This document shows positions 1-4,244 of a stretch of 6,502 nt of DNA, piece after piece. This stretch comes from a bacterium (GTDB lineage: Bacteria; Patescibacteria; ABY1; BM507; VMTK01). Location: contig DAOWHZ010000079.1 in assembly GCA_030641105.1 (NCBI GenBank), forward strand, positions 1 through 6,502, in the 5' to 3' direction. Position numbers and translations under genes: made by a program. The notes beneath the pieces are model-generated. The model saw only the letters and a program-made list of their open reading frames with translations. It was not told where the DNA came from and did not search any database. The first letter of the stretch is position 1, and each line of letters opens with the position of its first letter.

Positions 1-1098
1 GAAATTAAAGTTCCAAGTTCTAAAAAAGGAGCAGGCGGAGAAATGCAGGCAGGAATGAATGTGACTATGGGCGTGCAAGTAACCACTTTAACCTTGGATG
101 ATATGGAAGATATTGATAAACTGCCTAACATTAAAAAAAGTTATGCCGGCATTATGGGACAGGAGCAGGTTAGCTATGGCAATGAATTAAGAAAAGCGCT
201 TTTATTCGGAGTAACCGCGAATTTTATAGATCTTGACCAAAGTGAGGTTGATTATGGCAGATTTTTTTCTGATGCTGAAGACAAGTCCTTGTCTCAAGTA
301 GCAGTGCTTGGATGCAATATAAAAGAAAAGCTGTTTGGCGACTCTGATCCTATTGGCCGCTCAATTAAAATCCGCAAAAAGAAATTCAGGGTAATCGGCG
401 TACTTAAGGAAAGAGGTGCGGTAATGACTCTTGATTTTGACGATTTTGTTTATGCCCCTATAAGAACTTTGCAAAAAAAGATAATGGGTATAGATCATGT
501 TATTTTTATGATGCATCAAATTGAAGATGTTGGTTTGATTGAAGATACTCAGGAAGAAATGCGCTATATTTTAAGAGAAAACCATAACTTGCCGCATCCT
601 GAAGGTCCTACAGACTGGATGGGCGCGCAAAAAGATGATTTTCGCATTGTTTCCATGACAGAATCAATGGAAATTATGGAAACAGTGACTGGTGCGATTA
701 CTTTGCTGTTGTTAGCGATTGTTGCTATTTCACTTATTGTGGGAGGGGTAGGGATTTTAAATATTATGTATGTGGTGGTAAGCGAGCGCACGTCAGAAAT
801 CGGTTTGCGCAAAGCAGTCGGCGCCCGTTATAAAGATATAATGCTGCAATTTTTAATTGAAGCGGTTTTAATAACCATTGCCGGCGGTGTTGTCGGAGTT
901 ATTTTTGGCGCGGCTATTTCCTATTTGATTTCTTGGGGCGCGAGTTCTTACGGGCTTGATTGGCAATTTGTTGTGCCGATTAAGGCCTTTGTTGTTGCTT
1001 TGGGATTTTCAGCATTTTTTGGGATTGTGTTTGGAGTTTATCCGGCGCGGAAAGCGGCGCGGATGGAGCCGATTGAGGCGTTGCGAACACACGAATAA
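1..1098 (+). CDS. MacB/FtsX-family ABC transporter permease, C-terminal part (5' end outside window)
   Basis: The reading frame is open from base 1 to the TAA at 1096-1098, giving 365 codons with no start in view. The ATG at 43 is internal, because coding-like sequence continues upstream of it. Family members are about 400 residues, so roughly the first 40 residues, including the first membrane helix, are missing. Visible residues 1 to about 225 form the MacB-type extracytoplasmic core domain, with motifs such as DPIGRSIKI and FRVIGVL. Three membrane helices follow, near residues 232-258, 280-305 and 329-348. The FtsX-domain hallmarks are clear: GGVGILNIM, then SERTSEIGLRKAVGAR, and the terminal YPARKAARMEPIEALR. 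In this family the permease works with a separate MacB/LolD-like ATPase, coupling ATP hydrolysis to movements of the outer domain for export or lipoprotein handling. That ATPase is not in the window and would be expected upstream. The substrate cannot be told from sequence. Family assignment is very sure; the exact role is not. Confidence 0.95.
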   Translation, partial: EIKVPSSKKGAGGEMQAGMNVTMGVQVTTLTLDDMEDIDKLPNIKKSYAGIMGQEQVSYGNELRKALLFGVTANFIDLDQSEVDYGRFFSDAEDKSLSQVAVLGCNIKEKLFGDSDPIGRSIKIRKKKFRVIGVLKERGAVMTLDFDDFVYAPIRTLQKKIMGIDHVIFMMHQIEDVGLIEDTQEEMRYILRENHNLPHPEGPTDWMGAQKDDFRIVSMTESMEIMETVTGAITLLLLAIVAISLIVGGVGILNIMYVVVSERTSEIGLRKAVGARYKDIMLQFLIEAVLITIAGGVVGVIFGAAISYLISWGASSYGLDWQFVVPIKAFVVALGFSAFFGIVFGVYPARKAARMEPIEALRTHE

Positions 1099-1133
1099 TT
1101 ACGAATTTAGAACGAATATAACGAATCACGAAT
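1091..1133. repeat. Cluster of five ACGAAT hexamers
   Basis: ACGAAT occurs at 1091, 1101, 1112, 1121 and 1128, so the starts are 10, 11, 9 and 7 bases apart. The first copy lies inside the last codons of the permease gene and supplies part of its stop codon. Degenerate strings of this kind are familiar as intergenic filler in Patescibacteria genomes (recalled, not checked). The near-helical spacing could also suit a DNA-binding protein, but nothing else supports that. Confidence 0.6.
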
Positions 1134-1152
1134 TATAGAAATAATAAAATAA

Positions 1153-1180
1153 CACTTTGATACTTTGGAGTATCAAGGTG
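1153..1180. other. 12-bp hairpin, possible terminator on the minus strand
   Basis: Bases 1153-1164 (CACTTTGATACT) pair with 1169-1180 (AGTATCAAGGTG) around a TTGG loop. All twelve pairs form, one of them a G-U wobble. On the + strand no T-run follows, so this is a poor terminator for the upstream permease gene. Read on the minus strand, the stem is followed by TTATTTTATTATTT, which resembles an intrinsic terminator. No convincing minus-strand gene lies to its right, so it may instead belong to a structured repeat or RNA together with the next hairpin. Confidence 0.55.
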
Positions 1181-1208
1181 GTTTGTAGCTTGTGGAGTTT
1201 TGCAGTTT

Positions 1209-1239
1209 GGCTCCATAGGGCTACGGCCACTATGGAGCC
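1209..1239 (+). other. Strong hairpin with UACG tetraloop
   Basis: A perfect 10-bp inverted repeat, GGCTCCATAG at 1209-1218 and CTATGGAGCC at 1230-1239, encloses a second 3-bp stem, GGC at 1219-1221 and GCC at 1226-1228. That inner stem closes a TACG loop. Only A1229 is left as a bulge. In RNA this gives a C(UACG)G cap, a member of the very stable UNCG tetraloop class, on a 13-bp stem. It is far more GC-rich than the surrounding sequence. There is no T-run after it, so it is not a standard terminator. It could be part of a structured RNA or a copy of a dispersed palindromic repeat. Confidence 0.7.
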
Positions 1240-1336
1240 CCCGCAGAAGCTTTATGGCTTTACTATAAAAGATTTTCAAGATGAATGCGATCCAATGGTA
1301 CGCGAGATTAAAAAAACAGGAATTAAAATAGCGTAA
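1232..1336 (+). pseudogene. Possible 34-codon gene remnant
   Basis: An ATG at 1232 opens a 34-codon frame ending with TAA at 1334-1336. The predicted tail, from LYGFTIKDF to REIKKTGIKIA, looks more protein-like than the other short frames in this gap. From memory it loosely resembles the C-terminal tails of minimal nucleotidyltransferases (MNT fold), which often end in a DF...EI.KTGI pattern. The catalytic part of such a protein (GS...DxD) is not present upstream. The frame stays open back to 1148, but that stretch runs through the two hairpins and does not look coding. The ATG sits in the right arm of the UACG hairpin and has no ribosome binding site. It is best read as a 3' remnant of a lost gene, or as chance. 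Confidence is low. Confidence 0.22.
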
Positions 1337-1367
1337 GGCGGGTAAGAAATTTTTTTGTTTTGATTTT

Positions 1368-1376
1368 TGTTAAAAT
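1368..1376 (+). promoter_or_regulatory. Extended -10 promoter candidate
   Basis: TG at 1368-1369, one base, then TAAAAT at 1371-1376 make an extended -10 element. No recognisable -35 is present at the usual distance. The surrounding string ATTTTTGTTAAAATAAAA is almost identical to the one in front of the DUF72 gene near 6098-6115, which supports a real promoter consensus. Transcription would start near 1383, only about 30 bases before the terminator hairpin at 1413. Confidence 0.45.
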
Positions 1377-1412
1377 AAAAAAGATAAAAATTTATTTTTT
1401 TGCGTACCTTAT

Positions 1413-1453
1413 AAAAATCACCTTGGTTGCGTTGGGGTGATTTTTTATTTTTT
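1413..1453 (+). terminator. Intrinsic terminator
   Basis: AAAAATCACC at 1413-1422 pairs perfectly with GGTGATTTTT at 1436-1445 around a 13-base loop. The T-run starts inside the right arm at 1441 and continues as TTTTTTATTTTTT to 1453. This is a good Rho-independent terminator on the + strand. It lies 315 bases past the end of the permease gene, so it may end that transcript, the putative small transcript from 1383, or both. Confidence 0.75.
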
Positions 1454-1461
1454 GACATTTT

Positions 1462-1489
1462 GCCTTGGCAGCTAAGGCTTGTTTTTTTT
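1462..1489 (+). terminator. Second, weaker intrinsic terminator
   Basis: GCCTT at 1462-1466 pairs with AAGGC at 1474-1478, with a possible extra G-U pair inside, followed by TTG and eight T residues at 1482-1489. It sits just downstream of the stronger terminator, so the two would act in tandem and shield mreB from read-through. The stem is short, which lowers confidence. Confidence 0.5.
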
Positions 1490-1497
1490 CTTCAACC

Positions 1498-1548
1498 TTG
1501 TTATATTTATGAATATGATATTAAAATATTGGATAAAAATATTATAAT
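1498..1548 (+). promoter_or_regulatory. Candidate mreB promoter region
   Basis: Two candidate -10 elements lie here. TAAAAT at 1522-1527 sits 18 bases after TTGTTA at 1498-1503, a fair -35 match. TATAAT at 1543-1548 is a perfect -10 hexamer but lacks a good -35. Both lie after the tandem terminators and 88 to 115 bases before the mreB start. In such AT-rich DNA chance matches are common, so the choice between them is open. Confidence 0.35.
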
Positions 1549-1573
1549 ATTGGATATTAAGATATTCCAAATA
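1525..1573. repeat. AATATTGGATA direct repeat plus inverted relative
   Basis: AATATTGGATA occurs exactly at 1525-1535 and again at 1546-1556, 21 bases apart, about two helical turns. An inverted, slightly longer relative, TATTCCAAATATT, follows near 1563. The cluster overlaps the candidate mreB promoter elements, so it could be an operator. The low complexity of the region makes this tentative. Confidence 0.35.
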
Positions 1574-1635
1574 TTAACATTTATTAAAATATTTGTAATT
1601 CTTACTTTTTACTCCTTACTTCTAACTTCACATTC

Positions 1636-2643
1636 ATGTTTATCAAACGCATAGGCATTGACCTAGGCACAACTTATACATTAGTTCATCTGCCAAAGCG
1701 CGGTATTGTTATTAATGAGCCAAGCGTGGTTGCTATTTCAATGACTGATAAAAAAATATTAGCGGTTGGCAATGAAGCCAAGGATATGCTGGGGCGGACG
1801 CCTGATACAATTATTGCGGTTAAGCCATTAAAGGACGGGGTGATTGCTGATTATCACACAACTGAAACAATGTTAAGGTATTTTATTAATAAAGCTTTGG
1901 GCGGAGTCAGATTATTCAGGCCGGAAGTTATGGTAGCTGTGCCAGCCGGCATTACCTCAACAGAGAGGCGGGCTGTTATTGACGCTACTATTGCGGCCGG
2001 GGCTAAAGCAGCTTATATTATTAAAGAGCCGATTGCCGCGGCAATCGGCGCGGACATTCCCATTGGCTCGGCTTCCGGACATATGATTGTTGATATCGGC
2101 GGCGGAACTTCAGAAATGGCAGTAATTTCCTTAGGCGGGGTAGTTACTTCAACTTCTGTCAGAGTTGGCGGCAATAAATTTGATAACGCCATTACAGATT
2201 TTATTCGTCGTAAATATAATTTAGCAATTGGCGAGCGCACGGCCGAGGATGTTAAAGTTAATATTGGCAGCGCTTTGTATTTAGAAGATAAATTAACCAT
2301 GGAAATTCGCGGACGGGATATGATTACAGGACTGCCCAGGAATATTACAGTAACTTCTGATGATGTTACAGAGGCAATTCAAAATGAATTGGAAGCGATT
2401 ATTAATGCAGCTAAAAAAGTCCTGCAGGAAACCCCGCCGGAATTAGCAGCTGATATTATTGATAAAGGCATGATCTTAACCGGCGGTAGCGCTTTGCTGC
2501 GCAACATTGATCAATTATTATCCCGCACAACTGATGTGCCGGCTTTTGTGGCAGACGACGCTTTGCTTTGCGTGGCAAGGGGGACAGGGATTGCGCTGGA
2601 TAATTTGGATTCGTATAAACGTAGTATATTAGCGACTAAATAG
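1636..2643 (+). CDS. mreB: Rod shape-determining protein MreB
   Basis: This is a full-length bacterial actin homologue of 335 residues, the normal size. MreB forms membrane-attached ATP-dependent filaments on the inner face of the cell membrane and directs cell-wall synthesis. The actin-fold motifs are all present: phosphate-1 loop GIDLGTTYT (residues 7-15), the EPIAAAIGA segment with the conserved Glu, phosphate-2 loop DIGGGTSE (153-160) and adenosine motif TGGSALLRN (about 282-290). Other typical blocks are NEPSVVA, MLGRTP, DGVIADY and TERRAV. The phosphate-1 loop reads TTYT where most MreB proteins have TANT. The N-terminus is short and lacks the usual FG.F-type stretch before the first strand. 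The ATG at 1636 fits the family start, but the leader before it is pyrimidine-rich with no Shine-Dalgarno sequence. The usual partners mreC and mreD are not adjacent; the flanking genes are separated by large gaps, so it is probably transcribed alone. Some MreB-like paralogues (Mbl, MreBH) cannot be excluded. Confidence 0.96.
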   Translation: MFIKRIGIDLGTTYTLVHLPKRGIVINEPSVVAISMTDKKILAVGNEAKDMLGRTPDTIIAVKPLKDGVIADYHTTETMLRYFINKALGGVRLFRPEVMVAVPAGITSTERRAVIDATIAAGAKAAYIIKEPIAAAIGADIPIGSASGHMIVDIGGGTSEMAVISLGGVVTSTSVRVGGNKFDNAITDFIRRKYNLAIGERTAEDVKVNIGSALYLEDKLTMEIRGRDMITGLPRNITVTSDDVTEAIQNELEAIINAAKKVLQETPPELAADIIDKGMILTGGSALLRNIDQLLSRTTDVPAFVADDALLCVARGTGIALDNLDSYKRSILATK

Positions 2644-2654
2644 TTCCAAGCAAT

Positions 2655-2872
2655 TAAGATAAAAATTCCAAATTTCAAATAACAAATAACAAACAAATCT
2701 CAATTACCAAAATTTCAATAACCAAATTTTTTTTACTATCTTTTCTGCTATTCTTTTTTTGACTTTTCAATATTTTGGAAGTTGAAATTTGGAATTTGTT
2801 TGTTATTTGTTATTTGGAATTTGGTGCTTAATTATTTTAGTGCTTTGGGTTTATTTTAACTAAGATAAAAAT
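2655..2872. repeat. 12-bp direct repeat flanking the inverted repeat (TAAGATAAAAAT)
   Basis: TAAGATAAAAAT occurs at 2655-2666, touching the left end of the long inverted repeat, and again at 2861-2872, directly before the glycosyltransferase ATG and 36 bases beyond the inverted repeat's right end. It could be a target duplication left by an insertion, but the right-hand offset argues against a simple one. The related AAGATAAAAAT also occurs at 1380-1390, so the string may just be a common AT-rich motif here. Confidence 0.3.
2668..2824. repeat. Long imperfect inverted repeat (palindromic intergenic element)
   Basis: This fills most of the mreB-glycosyltransferase gap. Bases 2676-2698 and 2794-2816 are perfect 23-bp inverted copies. 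Eight more pairs outward (one wobble) extend the arms to 2668-2698 and 2794-2824. Inward, 2707-2726 pairs with most of 2774-2792 with a bulge and a few mismatches. The central loop, 2727-2773, is T-rich. The arms are built of CAAATAAC/AACAAAT-like units and CCAAATTTCAA-like units, so they are internally repetitive too. I see no reading frame inside and no transposase. From memory, such sequences recur in intergenic DNA of Patescibacteria; that needs a genome search. It may also act as an RNA hairpin at the end of the mreB transcript. Confidence 0.85.
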
Positions 2873-4174
2873 ATGTTGATAGGCATAGACGCTTCAAGAG
2901 CTAACCGTGACCACAAAAGCGGTACTGAATGGTACTCTTATTATGTTATTCGCTGGTTAGCTAAATTGGACTCAAAAAATCAATATATACTTTATACTGA
3001 CAAGCCGCTCAAGGGCGGTTTGTTGGATTTAACTACGAAACAGTATGTTGATGAGCATGATTTTAGGCAAAAAGATGAAGAAGTGAAATTTGACAAGGAT
3101 GGCTGCCAAATTATAAAAAGTCCGCATAATAATTTTCGCGCTAAAGTTTTAAACTGGCATTTCCCATTTTTTTGGACCCAGCTTCGCATGTCTTGGGAAA
3201 TGTTAATTCATCGGCCGAAAATTTTATTTATTCCTTCTCATACTCTACCTATAATTCATCCTAAAAAATCAATTATAACAATTCATGATATTGGCTTTGA
3301 GCGGGAGCGCAGATTGTACGGACAAGACAGAATGGGACCGGACAGCGCTATTGGTTGCAAGATTCTTAATTTTTTAGTTAAGCTTTTTACTTGTGGCAAA
3401 TATGGCGCTAATACTTTAGATTACCATAGCTGGTCAACGCAATTCGCCTTAAAGCATGCTAAAAAAATAATTACGGTTTCAAATTTTTCTAAAAAAGAAA
3501 TAACGGAAATTTATAATGCTGAAGAGGCGAAAGTTAAAGTAATATATAATGGTTACAATAAATATTTATACAAAAAAATAAATAATCAAGAACAAATTAA
3601 ACGGGTTTTAGATAAGTATGACATAGAAGGCCCGTTTATTTTTTATGTCGGCAGGTTGGAAAAGAAAAAAAATACACCGGCCTTGATTGAAGCCTATGCC
3701 ATTATGCGCGAGGAGCATAAGGAGATAAGTCATAAATTGGTCTTAGTGGGTGATGCCAGCTATGGTTATGATGAAGTAAAATATGTGATTCGTGAATTTC
3801 ATTTAATTGATGAGGTAATTACCACCGGCTGGATTCCGGAAGTTGATATGCCTTATATTTACAATGGCGCTGCGGCTTTTATATTTCCTTCGCTTTACGA
3901 GGGTTTTGGCATTCCAGTGCTTCAGGCAATGGCTTGCGGCACGCCAATCGCGGCTTCCTGCTCTGCTTCAATTCCTGAAATAGCTGGCAATGCGGCTATG
4001 TTTTTTAGCCCTAATGATGTCAGATTAATGGCTGAAGTTATGGCTAAGGTTATTTTAGATAATAAGTTGAGGCAGGAGTTGGTGAAGAAAGGATATGAGC
4101 GGGTTAAGAATTTTAGCTGGGAGAAGTGTGCGAGGGAGACATTGGATGAAATTTGTGGTTTGCGGGATATGTAA
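2873..4174 (+). CDS. Glycosyltransferase family 4 (GT-B fold)
   Basis: This 433-residue protein is full length for the GT4 family, which transfers a sugar from a nucleotide- or lipid-linked donor with retention of configuration. It is probably cytoplasmic or membrane-peripheral; no signal peptide or clear membrane helix is visible. The N-terminal Rossmann domain begins MLIGIDASRAN and holds HTLPIIHPKKSIITIHDIGFER, with the usual His-rich acceptor-side loop, and ITVSNFSKKEI. The C-terminal domain starts near FIFYVGRLEKKKN (basic Arg and Lys of the donor phosphate site) and carries LVLVGD, then TTGWIPEVDMPYIYNGAAAFIFPSLYEGFGIPVLQAMACGTPI. The EX7E motif is changed: Glu343 is kept but the second position is Gln351. 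Acceptor and donor cannot be inferred. Such enzymes usually build envelope polysaccharides or glycolipids. The ATG at 2873 matches the family start; no Shine-Dalgarno is seen, and a weak -10-like TAAGAT at 2861 would give an almost leaderless message. A terminator-like hairpin follows the gene. Confidence 0.94.
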   Translation: MLIGIDASRANRDHKSGTEWYSYYVIRWLAKLDSKNQYILYTDKPLKGGLLDLTTKQYVDEHDFRQKDEEVKFDKDGCQIIKSPHNNFRAKVLNWHFPFFWTQLRMSWEMLIHRPKILFIPSHTLPIIHPKKSIITIHDIGFERERRLYGQDRMGPDSAIGCKILNFLVKLFTCGKYGANTLDYHSWSTQFALKHAKKIITVSNFSKKEITEIYNAEEAKVKVIYNGYNKYLYKKINNQEQIKRVLDKYDIEGPFIFYVGRLEKKKNTPALIEAYAIMREEHKEISHKLVLVGDASYGYDEVKYVIREFHLIDEVITTGWIPEVDMPYIYNGAAAFIFPSLYEGFGIPVLQAMACGTPIAASCSASIPEIAGNAAMFFSPNDVRLMAEVMAKVILDNKLRQELVKKGYERVKNFSWEKCARETLDEICGLRDM

Positions 4175-4206
4175 CTTTTCTATTAATATTTCGTATTATA
4201 TTATAG

Positions 4207-4236
4207 AAGGATAAAAAATATCCTTGTTTTTATTTT
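4207..4236 (+). terminator. Terminator-like hairpin after the glycosyltransferase gene
   Basis: AAGGATA at 4207-4213 pairs perfectly with TATCCTT at 4219-4225 around a five-A loop, followed by G and TTTTTATTTT. It is a short, AT-rich but classically shaped intrinsic terminator, 32 bases after the glycosyltransferase stop. It also covers the only Shine-Dalgarno-like string in this gap (AGAAGG, 4205-4210) and the TTG at 4224, an alternative start for the next gene. It could therefore act as a leader hairpin instead. Confidence 0.5.
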
Positions 4237-4244
4237 GTAAAACA

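Noticed and set aside
956..1138. 60-codon frame inside the end of the permease gene and the ACGAAT array
   Set aside because: It is a shadow of the permease gene in another frame; its tail only translates the repeats.
1452..1457. Perfect TTGACA hexamer before mreB
   Set aside because: At normal spacing the downstream sequence is TAAGGC/AGGCTT inside the second terminator, a poor -10.
1276..1458. 60-codon minus-strand frame between the permease gene and mreB
   Set aside because: It runs through the intrinsic terminator stem, is rich in Lys, Asn, Phe and Tyr from AT-rich DNA, and shows no recognisable motif.
1427..1654. 75-codon plus-strand frame overlapping the mreB start
   Set aside because: It begins in the terminator loop, crosses the second terminator, is dominated by Ile, Leu and Phe from AT-rich DNA, and overlaps a clear gene in another frame.
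2013..2300. 95-codon minus-strand frame inside mreB, and similar antisense frames at 564-812, 2511-2696, 2992-3189 and 4616-4852
   Set aside because: All lie antisense to well-supported genes and show no independent motifs.
2668..2824. CRISPR array
   Set aside because: The repeats are inverted and internally nested, with no regularly spaced direct repeats and unique spacers, and there are no cas genes.
4224..4244. TTG at 4224 as the exporter start
   Set aside because: TTG is a rare start, lies in the right arm of a terminator-like hairpin, and adds a hydrophobic MFLFCKT stretch not typical of the family. ATG 4245 is preferred, though not proven.
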